DNA of 22,796 nt from Candidatus Omnitrophota bacterium (GCA_030631915.1 DAOVKF010000007.1:1-22796), one strand, 5' to 3'. Shown: positions 15,464-21,460, numbered from the stretch's first letter. Numbers and translations: made by a program. The notes: generated from the letters alone by a model not told the origin.

Positions 15464-15492
15464 ATTATACTATAAAATGTTCTTTGCGTCAA
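15464..15492 (-). promoter_or_regulatory. Promoter of tRNA-Leu
   Basis: Minus-strand TTGACG (15487-15492) and TATAAT (15464-15469) with a 17-bp spacer, about 55 bp upstream of the tRNA 5' end. A + strand TTGACA (15442) with TATACT (15466) overlaps it head-on, so the two directions may compete. Confidence 0.8.
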
Positions 15493-15530
15493 TCATGCGT
15501 TCCCGGGGATATACAATTTTCTAATTTGGA

Positions 15531-15559
15531 TTGTGCGCTTAACGGCATTATGCTATAAT
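15531..15559 (+). promoter_or_regulatory. Promoter of smpB (extended -10)
   Basis: TTGTGC (15531-15536) lies 17 bp before TATAAT (15554-15559), which is preceded by TGC and so forms an extended -10 element. Transcription should begin near 15566, only a few bases before the GTG start of smpB, leaving almost no leader. Confidence 0.7.
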
Positions 15560-15571
15560 AAAGGTAGAATT

Positions 15572-16024
15572 GTGGCGCGTAGTGAAACGGTCATTTCAAA
15601 TCGCCAGGCCTTGAGAGACTTTAGCGTCGAGAAGGGCTGGGAAGCCGGACTTCAGCTCTGTGGTAACGAAGTAAAGGCTTTACGGGCGGGAAACGCGAAT
15701 TTAAAGGGCAGTTTTGCAGGTTTTGAAAGGGGAGAGCTCTTCCTGTACAACATGCATGTCAGCCCTTACAAATTTTCCCGGGAAGAGCAGGACCCGGTAA
15801 GGCCGCGGAAACTTCTTTTACATAAACCCGAGATACGGCATCTTGCGGTAAAAGTAAGCCAGCGCGGATATGCGCTTATTCCGCTTAAGGTATATTTTAA
15901 AAGAGGGCACGCTAAAGTGGAACTGGCACTTGCGCGCGGTAAAAACCTCTATGACAAACGCGCCGCTCTGAAAGAGCAGCAGGCGAAGCGGGAGATCGAC
16001 AGGGAGCTTCGCCACAGGCGTTAA
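15572..16024 (+). CDS. smpB: SsrA-binding protein SmpB
   Basis: A 150-aa RNA-binding protein that carries alanyl-tmRNA into stalled ribosomes for trans-translation. It shows the family core: 'SNRQALRDFSVEKGWEAGL', 'GNEVKALRAGNANL', 'RPRKLLLHKPEI', 'GYALIPLKVYFKRGHAKVEL' and the basic tail 'GKNLYDKR...LRHRR', which folds in the mRNA channel. I chose the GTG at 15572 (AAGG 7 nt upstream) because an ATG at 15533 lies upstream of the -10 box and so outside the predicted transcript. ssrA follows 62 bp downstream, so protein and RNA partner are adjacent and may share a transcript. Confidence 0.95.
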   Translation: MARSETVISNRQALRDFSVEKGWEAGLQLCGNEVKALRAGNANLKGSFAGFERGELFLYNMHVSPYKFSREEQDPVRPRKLLLHKPEIRHLAVKVSQRGYALIPLKVYFKRGHAKVELALARGKNLYDKRAALKEQQAKREIDRELRHRR

Positions 16025-16086
16025 TGACAGTGTGCCGTGACTCGTAAACATGCGGAACACGGATCACGAGCGCACAAAACCAAATG

Positions 16087-16504
16087 GGGGGTGACAGGTC
16101 TCGACATGTTCGTTTGGTCAAAGAGCAGCATGCAGAGGTTGTCAGGAGGCCTCTTCCCGAAAGGGAGCCCTGAGTTTATCGAAGGGTTTAAAAACCTGGC
16201 AAACCAATAAACGCAAACTACGATCCAGTAGCCGAAGCCGAGTCGATCTTGGCTGAGGACGCGTTAGTCCCTCAGTATGCAGGGGCGAGTTCATTAGTGG
16301 GCGCCCTGGCCTACTAATCGAACTACAATAAACAGGGACACCCGGAGTTTTATCTTCCGACTCCGGGGTTGATTCATGAAGGTTGCTCCCGGAAAGGGTC
16401 CTGTTAACCGGATTTTCCGGGAAAAGACTAAAGGTTAGCTAAGCATGTAGATACTCTATGGTCAGGGTCCATGGACCCGGGTTCGAATCCCGGCACCTCC
16501 ACCA
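16087..16504 (+). ncRNA. ssrA: Transfer-messenger RNA (tmRNA), one-piece
   Basis: A 418-nt tmRNA. The 5' end GGGGGTG pairs with CACCTCC before the encoded CCA. The D-loop-like segment, 'GCATGCAGAGG', 'AGCATGTAG' and the T arm 'GGGTTCGAATCCC' match the tRNA-like domain and helix 2 of known tmRNAs. The resume codon is most likely GCA at 16213. That frame reads ANYDPVAEAES... to ...SLVGALAY and stops at TAA 16315-16317, a 34-residue acidic tag that is long for the family and ends -ALAY, not -ALAA. The stop lies in a hairpin (TAGTGGG/CCTACTA), as in other tmRNAs. Its 3' end is the core of a downstream repeat array. Confidence 0.93.
16489..16504 (+). repeat. att-like core A: 3' end of ssrA
   Basis: CCCGGCACCTCCACCA, the last 16 nt of tmRNA, is the first of four identical direct repeats (others at 17821, 18937 and 21490). 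Identity with copy B extends by five bases upstream (CGAAT) and four downstream (TATA). The 3' end of ssrA is a classic chromosomal attachment site for tyrosine-recombinase elements. Confidence 0.85.
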
Positions 16505-16515
16505 TATATAAACAG

Positions 16516-16556
16516 AAGCTCCAAGTCGTTAATGTATAACGGTTTGGAGCTTTTTG
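16516..16556 (+). terminator. tmRNA terminator (terminator of att copy A)
   Basis: AAGCTCCAA pairs with TTGGAGCTT, extended by CGTTA/TAACG, then TTTTTG. It begins 12 nt after the CCA end. The copy after core B (17848-17888) has the same length and position, with paired base changes in the stem. Confidence 0.88.
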
Positions 16557-16576
16557 CTTTTAAGGGAAAGTAGAAT

Positions 16577-16598
16577 GTGACCAAAATGGGTCTAAATT
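16577..16598 (+). repeat. Left arm-type repeat pair, cassette 1
   Basis: GTGACCAAAAT followed by GGGTCTAAATT, two 11-bp units that start 73 nt after the end of core A. Cassette 2 has a matching pair at exactly the same distance from core B (17909-17930; 16 of 22 bases agree). These are candidate arm-type integrase sites. Confidence 0.5.
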
Positions 16599-16602
16599 TC
16601 TT

Positions 16603-16621
16603 CTGCTACGCCACTGAGCTA
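16603..16621 (-). other. tRNA 5'-half-like remnant
   Basis: On the minus strand TAGCTCAGTGGCGTAGCAG looks like the D-arm region of a tRNA, but no anticodon arm, T arm or partner acceptor strand is seen. It may be a scar of an older tRNA-targeted insertion or coincidence. Confidence 0.3.
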
Positions 16622-16647
16622 GGAATCTTAGGATAATAGGCTTAATC

Positions 16648-16676
16648 TTGACTAGTGAGATGTAATATGTTACACT
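16648..16676 (+). promoter_or_regulatory. Promoter of the NTase-HEPN pair
   Basis: TTGACT (16648-16653) and TACACT (16671-16676), spacer 17 bp, about 25 bp before the start codon. The -10 box is inside an inverted repeat (16670-16687). Confidence 0.65.
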
Positions 16677-16687
16677 TATCAGTGTAA
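16670..16687. promoter_or_regulatory. Probable autoregulatory operator
   Basis: TTACACT-TATC-AGTGTAA is a perfect 7-bp inverted repeat that overlaps the -10 box and ends just before the AGGAG ribosome site. The first encoded protein carries a winged helix-turn-helix, so binding of this site by its own product would be the usual toxin-antitoxin autorepression. The link is inferred. Confidence 0.6.
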
Positions 16688-16700
16688 AAGGAGACACGTT

Positions 16701-17246
16701 ATGATATCGATGAGATCAAATATAACAAAAGTACTTTTGAATTATTTTTTCCTCAATCCCGGGGAGAGTCTTTTTGTGAATGAGATATCACGGAAACTAG
16801 ATTTGGATAAAAGGAATCTTGTTAAAAAGCTCAAGGAATTAGAAGAAGCGGGAATTATGGTAAGTGAGAGCAGAGGAAATCAAAAAATATATTCAATAAA
16901 TCGTTCATATCCGTTGTATGAAGAATATAGAAAAATAGTTTTTAAGACCATAGGCATCGAAAGCAAGTTAAAGAGTATGCTTAAGCAAATGACAGGCATT
17001 GAAAAGGCTTACCTGTTCGGGTCGTATGCTAAAGACGCAATGGAGGCACATAGTGATATAGATCTTTTAGTGATAGGGACTCATAAAATCATGGATTTGC
17101 AAAAAGAGATTAGTAAGCTACAGAAAGAGACTGGTAGGGAGATCAATGTTGTAAATATGGACAGAAAGGAATTCGAAGATAGGAAAAAGAAAAAAGATTC
17201 TTTTATTGAAACTGTTTTTAAAGAAAAAAACATTGAGATAATTTAA
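16701..17246 (+). CDS. wHTH-MNT nucleotidyltransferase (antitoxin-like)
   Basis: A 181-aa protein in two parts. Residues 1-75 form a winged helix-turn-helix ('LFVNEISRKLDLDKRNLVKKLKELEEAGIM' region). Residues about 95-180 are a minimal nucleotidyltransferase with 'LFGSYAKDAMEAHSDIDLLV': G107-S108 and metal ligands D119 and D121. In MNT/HEPN systems such a transferase neutralises the HEPN partner, in studied cases by AMPylating a tyrosine. The fused DNA-binding domain would let it also repress its own promoter, which carries an inverted repeat. AGGAG lies 7 nt before the ATG. The stop shares one base with the next start (TAATG). It is the cargo of cassette 1. Confidence 0.82.
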   Translation: MISMRSNITKVLLNYFFLNPGESLFVNEISRKLDLDKRNLVKKLKELEEAGIMVSESRGNQKIYSINRSYPLYEEYRKIVFKTIGIESKLKSMLKQMTGIEKAYLFGSYAKDAMEAHSDIDLLVIGTHKIMDLQKEISKLQKETGREINVVNMDRKEFEDRKKKKDSFIETVFKEKNIEII

Positions 17247-17662
17247 TGAAGTTTGATGATAAATATTTCGCAAAATTCAAATTCACAAAAGAACAGATTG
17301 ACAAAAACCTTAAGAATGCCTTGCGCGATCTGGATATTGCAAAAAAAGATGAATTTTTAGATGTGAAGTTTAATTACACGTACACGGCGCTTTTAAAAGC
17401 AGGTATCACACTTATTAGTTTTAACGGAAGAAAAGCAAAAAGCACACGAGGACATCATATTAAGATCATCGAAATACTTGCAGATCTTCTTGCTGATGAT
17501 GGGATTAGTGCCCTAGGGAACTTAATGAGATCGAAGAGAAATTCAGATCTATATGATGGGGGGATAGAAGTGACGAGCAAAGAATGTAGAGAATATATAC
17601 ATTTTGTTGAAACGATTTTAGGCAAGGTGAAACAGATGGTAAAAAGTGAGCTAGAGCTATGA
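17246..17662 (+). CDS. HEPN-domain protein (toxin-like partner)
   Basis: A 138-aa, mostly helical protein. The segment 'LMRSKRNSDLYDGG' (R98, N99, Y103) is the conserved motif of HEPN proteins of the RNxxxY kind; the usual R-x4-6-H RNase motif is not complete here, since a Tyr stands near the expected His position. Translation is coupled to the nucleotidyltransferase by a one-base overlap. By analogy with HepT/MntA, this would be the toxin, and Y103 a possible target of AMPylation. RNase activity is not assured. Toxin-antitoxin function would help a small mobile cassette persist. Confidence 0.75.
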   Translation: MKFDDKYFAKFKFTKEQIDKNLKNALRDLDIAKKDEFLDVKFNYTYTALLKAGITLISFNGRKAKSTRGHHIKIIEILADLLADDGISALGNLMRSKRNSDLYDGGIEVTSKECREYIHFVETILGKVKQMVKSELEL

Positions 17663-17670
17663 GTAGTTTT

Positions 17671-17692
17671 GTGCCCAAAACGTGCCCATCCA
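17671..17692 (+). repeat. Right arm-type GTGCCC repeat pair, cassette 1
   Basis: GTGCCC occurs at 17671 and 17682 (11-bp period), followed by ATCCAAGGTG. The first unit is 150 nt before core B. Cassette 2 has the same pair 151 nt before core C (18786 and 18797). Unrelated cargo precedes them, so the conservation belongs to the cassette end. Confidence 0.65.
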
Positions 17693-17703
17693 AGGTGCAA
17701 ATC

Positions 17704-17733
17704 TTGTATAAAATTGTATAAAGTTGTGGAAAA
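17704..17733 (+). repeat. Three 10-bp TTGTA iterons, cassette 1 right end
   Basis: TTGTATAAAA, TTGTATAAAG and TTGTGGAAAA follow each other without gaps. The same number and period occur near the right end of cassette 2 (18829-18858). Helically phased iterons next to a recombination core suggest recombinase or accessory protein binding. Confidence 0.6.
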
Positions 17734-17820
17734 TATGGAATCCATTATTTTTTATAAACAAAGGAGTTACGTCATAAATGCTTGGGTTAGAATAAGTTAG
17801 CTCTCTACTGCCTTACGAAT

Positions 17821-17836
17821 CCCGGCACCTCCACCA
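17821..17836 (+). repeat. att-like core B (partial ssrA 3' end)
   Basis: A second exact copy of CCCGGCACCTCCACCA, with CGAAT before and TATA after as in copy A. The rest of a tmRNA or tRNA is absent upstream, so this is a leftover of ssrA, not a tRNA gene. The 391 bp between the HEPN gene and the next CDS hold the right arm of cassette 1, this core, its terminator and the left arm of cassette 2. Confidence 0.85.
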
Positions 17837-17847
17837 TATAAAATCAT

Positions 17848-17888
17848 AAGCCCTAAGTTGTTAAAAAATAACGCCTTGGGGCTTTTTG
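17848..17888 (+). terminator. ssrA-type terminator after core B
   Basis: AAGCCCTAAG pairs with CTTGGGGCTT, with inner GTTA/TAAC, then TTTTTG. It starts 12 nt after the core and is 41 nt long, as for the ssrA terminator at 16516. Against that copy, a T-A pair became C-G and a G-T pair became G-C, so the stem is conserved while sequence changed. Confidence 0.85.
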
Positions 17889-17908
17889 TTTATATTGAAG
17901 GTTCATTA

Positions 17909-17930
17909 GTGCCTAAAATGTGTCTATTTG
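17909..17930 (+). repeat. Left arm-type repeat pair, cassette 2
   Basis: GTGCCTAAAAT and GTGTCTATTTG, two 11-bp units, 73 nt after core B. They match the pair at 16577-16598 in position and at 16 of 22 bases, and resemble the right-end GTGCCC pairs. Confidence 0.5.
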
Positions 17931-18063
17931 GGATGAGAATAGATCGCTCTCGGCGTTGTTATGTTTGAAACTTAATTCTAATTTTATATGTCTAATTTGT
18001 ATAAAGCGTTTGGCGCATATAAATATTTATAAATGTATCAATCAATGATAAAATGTGTTCACT

Positions 18064-18774
18064 ATGCGTGAAAGTTTGGAAAAATTTAAGAGTTCTCCAC
18101 GGAAATATCATCCCAGGGGTCTTTCTATCCTCTATGAAGATCGTGATATTCTGGTTGTGAATAAAATGTGTGGTCTTTTAACTATAAGCACCGCTAAAGT
18201 CAAGGAAAACACAGCTTATTATCTTCTGACCGATTACGTTCGGAAAGGGAATTCGAAATCAAGAAACCGAATATTTATTGTGCATCGCCTGGATAGGGAT
18301 ACTTCCGGTGTCCTCGTTTTTGCTAAAAATGAAAAGGCCAAACGATACCTGCAGGACGAGTGGCATGGATTCAAGAAAACGTACTGTGTCGTAGTGAATG
18401 GTGTTTTGCGTGAGAAGGAGGGGGTAATTACTTCATATCTCGCGGAAAACCGTGCTCATAAAATGTATTCCGTTGCTGATCCGGCGAAAGGGGTGCGAGC
18501 CATGACCGGGTATAAGGTCATGAAAGAATCAAAAAAGTACAGTCTTCTTGAAATAGATCTGATCACAGGTAAGAAAAATCAGATCCGGGTACATTTTTCA
18601 GAGAAAGGGTGTCCTGTAGTTGGAGATAGAAAGTATGGGGAGAAAGACAAGGGTAAAAAAAGACTCGCGCTTCATGCGGCGGCCATTACAATATTACATC
18701 CCCATACAAAAGAGAAACTGATCTTTAAGGCAAAGATCCCTGATCATTTCGGATCACTTTTAAGGGAAGTATAA
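18064..18774 (+). CDS. RluA-family pseudouridine synthase
   Basis: About 236 aa. The catalytic motif 'HRLDRDTSGVLVFAK' has the conserved Asp of RluA enzymes (D77 from this start). Further family blocks are 'YEDRDILVVNKMCGLL', 'LIEIDLITGKKNQIRVH'-like 'LLEIDLITGKKNQIRVHF' and 'GDRKYG...RLALHA'. It would isomerise uridines in rRNA or tRNA. There is no N-terminal S4 domain. The start is unclear: neither ATG 18064 nor GTG 18055 has a ribosome site. It is the only cargo of cassette 2 and is AT-rich compared with backbone genes. Its RNA target cannot be told from sequence. Confidence 0.87.
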   Translation: MRESLEKFKSSPRKYHPRGLSILYEDRDILVVNKMCGLLTISTAKVKENTAYYLLTDYVRKGNSKSRNRIFIVHRLDRDTSGVLVFAKNEKAKRYLQDEWHGFKKTYCVVVNGVLREKEGVITSYLAENRAHKMYSVADPAKGVRAMTGYKVMKESKKYSLLEIDLITGKKNQIRVHFSEKGCPVVGDRKYGEKDKGKKRLALHAAAITILHPHTKEKLIFKAKIPDHFGSLLREV

Positions 18775-18785
18775 CTTAGGGACGT

Positions 18786-18807
18786 GTGCCCAAATGGTGC
18801 CCATCCA
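18786..18807 (+). repeat. Right arm-type GTGCCC repeat pair, cassette 2
   Basis: GTGCCC at 18786 and 18797 (11-bp period) followed by ATCCAAGGTG, identical in layout to the cassette 1 pair at 17671. It begins 12 nt after the pseudouridine synthase stop. Confidence 0.65.
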
Positions 18808-18828
18808 AGGTGAATTTAGGGGAAAACC

Positions 18829-18858
18829 TTGTAAAATATTGTAAGACCTTGTAAGAAT
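18829..18858 (+). repeat. Three 10-bp TTGTA iterons, cassette 2 right end
   Basis: TTGTAAAATA, TTGTAAGACC and TTGTAAGAAT in direct succession, 108 nt before core C. They match the three iterons at 17704-17733 in number and period. Confidence 0.6.
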
Positions 18859-18936
18859 CTAAAACTTTTCAAACAAAAGACTTATCGTCATCAGTAGTGG
18901 TGATAGAACAACTTACACTCCACCATCTGATCGACT

Positions 18937-18952
18937 CCCGGCACCTCCACCA
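18937..18952 (+). repeat. att-like core C
   Basis: A third exact copy of CCCGGCACCTCCACCA, preceded by CGACT in place of CGAAT. An extra CTCCACCAT lies about 25 nt upstream, perhaps an older remnant. Unlike A, B and D, no terminator hairpin is evident right after it. An AT dinucleotide run follows at 18978-18990. Confidence 0.8.
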
Positions 18953-18994
18953 TAGAAAAAGAGAAGTAGTTAGCATGTATATATATATATGATT

Positions 18995-19023
18995 TTGACT
19001 GCTATTATTATATTTGGTACAAT
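18995..19023 (+). promoter_or_regulatory. Promoter of the exchanger-MscS operon
   Basis: TTGACT (18995-19000) and TACAAT (19018-19023) with a 17-bp spacer, about 50 bp before the exchanger start codon. Confidence 0.7.
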
Positions 19024-19072
19024 AAAGCATCTAAACATTTTAGAACCGGTCCGGATATAACTAATACATAAA

Positions 19073-20029
19073 ATGCTTATTTACTTATTGCTGATCATCG
19101 GATTTATTTTGCTTGTTAAGGGCGCGGATTTTCTCGTTGAAGGAGCTTCTTCAATAGCGAGGAAAGTAAAAGTTTCCGATTTAGTCATCGGTTTGACAAT
19201 TGTAGCTTTTGGCACTTCAGCCCCGGAATTATTCGTCAATATAGTTTCCAGTATTAAAGGAAATGCTGGTATCGCGGTAGGTAATATTTTAGGCAGTAAT
19301 ATTGCGAATATTTTGCTTGTATTGGGGATATGCGCGATCATTGCACCATTAAAAGTCGGAAAAGGAACAGTATGGAAAGAGATCCCTTTTTGTCTTTTAG
19401 CAGCTTTACTTTTAGGGGTTTTAGCGAATGATTATTTAATTGATAAAAAAACTTTTTCTGAATTGAGTAAATCAGATGGATTAACGTTTTTAGCATTCTT
19501 CATTATTTTTATGAGTTATTCATTCAGCATAGCAAAACAAACAGGTATAGCCGGGGAACTCCCGGAGAAACAATTTAATATTCGTAAAGCCATATTTTTA
19601 GTTATAGTTGGACTGATCGGTTTGAGTTTTGGCGGTAAATTGATCGTTGATAATGCTGTGAAAATAGCTTTAAAATTCGGAATGAGCGAGACTCTGATAG
19701 GTTTAACAATAGTAGCAATAGGGACTACGCTTCCTGAAGTAGCCACTTCAGTTGTTGCTGTGTATAAGGGGAAAGTTGAATTAGCAGTTGGAAATATTGT
19801 CGGTTCAAATATCTTTAATATTTTTCTCGTTTTAGGTGTCAGTGCCGTAATAAAACCTTTACCTTTTAATGTAACTGAAAATTTTAGCGTGATCTTAATG
19901 ATTTTAGCCAGTTTTTTCTTGTTTTTAGCTATGTTTGTCGGACGGAAACGTGTATTAGACAGATGGGTGGGCGTGATTTTTGTTATTTTGTATCTATTGT
20001 ATATTTCTTTTTTGATAGTTACTAGATAA
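19073..20029 (+). CDS. CaCA-family Na+/Ca2+ exchanger (YrbG type)
   Basis: A 318-aa inner-membrane antiporter with about ten hydrophobic segments in two inverted halves. Each half has the ion-binding alpha repeat: 'AFGTSAPELFVNIVSS...GNAGIAVGNILGSNIANILL' (from about residue 42) and 'AIGTTLPEVATSV...ELAVGNIVGSNIFNIFLVLG' (from about 215). It exchanges Na+ (possibly with K+) for Ca2+. The ATG has no clear ribosome site; the promoter at 18995 sits at the right distance. It is the first gene of cassette 3, 11 bp ahead of the MscS gene. Confidence 0.92.
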   Translation: MLIYLLLIIGFILLVKGADFLVEGASSIARKVKVSDLVIGLTIVAFGTSAPELFVNIVSSIKGNAGIAVGNILGSNIANILLVLGICAIIAPLKVGKGTVWKEIPFCLLAALLLGVLANDYLIDKKTFSELSKSDGLTFLAFFIIFMSYSFSIAKQTGIAGELPEKQFNIRKAIFLVIVGLIGLSFGGKLIVDNAVKIALKFGMSETLIGLTIVAIGTTLPEVATSVVAVYKGKVELAVGNIVGSNIFNIFLVLGVSAVIKPLPFNVTENFSVILMILASFFLFLAMFVGRKRVLDRWVGVIFVILYLLYISFLIVTR

Positions 20030-20040
20030 AAGGAATGATC

Positions 20041-21120
20041 ATGATGGAAAAACTAAATAAACTGTTATCAAATGACATAATTTTTTCTCTAGGGATGTTG
20101 CTTGCCGCTCTTGTAGCAAGCATCGTTATTTGTTTGATAGCTATGTTTTTACTGAAACGATGGCAAAAGAGTAACATATTAAATAAATTCAAAATAAAAC
20201 CTGAACATATTAAGGGCGCGTTATTTTCGTTATTGCCTGCTGTATGTGTTATGTTTATTTCGCCTATGCTGCGTTTTTCAGAAGATATTCAGTATGTTAT
20301 TTCTCACATAGTAAGTCCCTGGCTGATAGTATCTATCGGCTGGTTTTTAATTGGTATTGTTAATGCTGCCAGAGAGACCTTTCTTAGCCATTACGATATT
20401 ACAGCAAAAGACAATTTACAGGCACGTCGTATCTACACACAAACCCGGGTTATAGAAAATGTTATCGACGTGATCATTGTTGTGCTAACAGTTGCTTTAG
20501 TGTTGATGACTTTTGAAAAAGTTCGCCAGCTCGGAACAAGTCTGTTGGCGTCGGCAGGTATTATTGGTGTAATATTAGGCTTTGCAGCGCAAAAGACGCT
20601 GGGTAATTTTATAGCCGGATTACAAATTGCACTTGCTCAGCCTATACGCATAGATGATGTAGTAATAGTTGAGGATGAATGGGGTTGGATCGAAGAGATC
20701 ACTCTTACTTATGTGATTGTGCGAATATGGGATCTAAGGCGGTTGGTCGTTCCCATATCATATTTTATCGAAAAGCCTTTTCAGAATTGGACCCGGATTT
20801 CTGCGGATATTCTGGGCTCAGTTTTTATTTATGCTGACTATACGGTACCAGTGAAAGAGCTTCGTTCTGAATTGACACGCATTCTTGAAGAGAGCCCGCA
20901 CTGGGACAAAAAGGTTAATGTGTTACAGGTTACCAATGCCACTGCGCAGACAGTAGAAATACGCGCATTAATGAGTTCAGTGGATTCACCAACGGCATGG
21001 AATCTGCGTTGTGAAGTAAGAGAAAAACTCCTTGAATTTCTGCAAAAACGTTTTCCGGAATGTTTGCCGCGAACCCGAGTAGAGCTAAAGGAAGGGTTAA
21101 AACAAGAAAATCAAGTATAG
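20041..21120 (+). CDS. MscS-family mechanosensitive channel
   Basis: About 359 aa. There are four hydrophobic segments in the first 180 residues, and then the pore helix and beta domain hallmark 'GIIGVILGFAAQKTLGNFIAGLQIALAQPIRIDDVVIV'. A C-terminal cytoplasmic domain follows. It would release solutes at hypo-osmotic shock. AAAAGGA at 20028-20034 favours the ATG at 20041 over 20035. It is co-transcribed with the exchanger just upstream; ion exchange plus osmotic relief makes a plausible membrane-stress pair, though that is inference. Confidence 0.9.
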   Translation: MMEKLNKLLSNDIIFSLGMLLAALVASIVICLIAMFLLKRWQKSNILNKFKIKPEHIKGALFSLLPAVCVMFISPMLRFSEDIQYVISHIVSPWLIVSIGWFLIGIVNAARETFLSHYDITAKDNLQARRIYTQTRVIENVIDVIIVVLTVALVLMTFEKVRQLGTSLLASAGIIGVILGFAAQKTLGNFIAGLQIALAQPIRIDDVVIVEDEWGWIEEITLTYVIVRIWDLRRLVVPISYFIEKPFQNWTRISADILGSVFIYADYTVPVKELRSELTRILEESPHWDKKVNVLQVTNATAQTVEIRALMSSVDSPTAWNLRCEVREKLLEFLQKRFPECLPRTRVELKEGLKQENQV

Positions 21121-21149
21121 AAAGAAGAAGAAAGGATGGCAGTAAAAGA

Positions 21150-21428
21150 ATGATACGGTTGATACTCTTTTTATTACTAATTTACTTTATATATGCTATT
21201 TACCGAAAATACCAAAATACCCAGATAGAGCCTAAGGTGTTTTCTAAAAGTTCCTGCCCATCTCCAAAAACTTTTATAGACTACACGGAGGGAAGAATAA
21301 AAGGTAAAAAGAAGAAAGCCATAGATAGCCATATAGCCCATTGCAAAGATTGCCAAGATGCTTTGAAAGGCGTGTTTGGTATATCTACAGAATCAGGCCA
21401 GAAACAGATGCTGGATAGAACAAAATAA
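21150..21428 (+). CDS. Small membrane protein with HC2-type zinc finger
   Basis: A 92-aa protein. One membrane helix (about 3-18) is followed by 'SCPSPKTFIDYTEGRI' and 'SHIAHCKDCQDAL', the Cys...His-x3-Cys-x2-Cys pattern of anti-sigma-factor zinc fingers (zf-HC2). In anti-sigma factors the finger usually precedes the helix; here the order is reversed and nothing else follows. I prefer the ATG at 21150, where the helix begins; upstream codons in frame back to 21060 overlap the MscS gene. No sigma-factor gene is nearby. The role is unknown. It is the last cargo gene of cassette 3. Confidence 0.6.
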   Translation: MIRLILFLLLIYFIYAIYRKYQNTQIEPKVFSKSSCPSPKTFIDYTEGRIKGKKKKAIDSHIAHCKDCQDALKGVFGISTESGQKQMLDRTK

Positions 21429-21438
21429 GAGTGCAGAT

Positions 21439-21460
21439 CGTGGTGAAATCGTGGTGGAAT
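21439..21460 (+). repeat. 11-bp direct repeats, cassette 3 right end
   Basis: CGTGGTGAAAT and CGTGGTGGAAT in tandem, 51 nt before core D. The 11-bp period equals that of the GTGCCC pairs in cassettes 1 and 2, but sequence and distance differ, so cassette 3 may use another recombinase type. Confidence 0.45.

Noticed and set aside
15533..15571. Longer smpB start at 15533
   Set aside because: This ATG lies upstream of the -10 box TATAAT (15554-15559), so it would not be in the transcript; the GTG at 15572 has a ribosome site and matches the usual SmpB N-terminus.
17816..17840. Possible tRNA gene at core B (also at C and D), since each ends in a T-arm-like CCC and CCA
   Set aside because: Only the last part of the T arm and acceptor strand is present; no 5' acceptor strand, D arm or anticodon arm can be paired upstream. 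They are leftovers of the ssrA 3' end.
17671..18858. CRISPR array from the repeated GTGCCC and TTGTA motifs
   Set aside because: Units are 10-11 bp and adjacent, without the 25-40 bp repeats and unique spacers of CRISPR, and no cas genes are near.
18978..18990. AT dinucleotide run as a functional site
   Set aside because: A short simple repeat in AT-rich DNA; nothing ties it to the promoter that follows.
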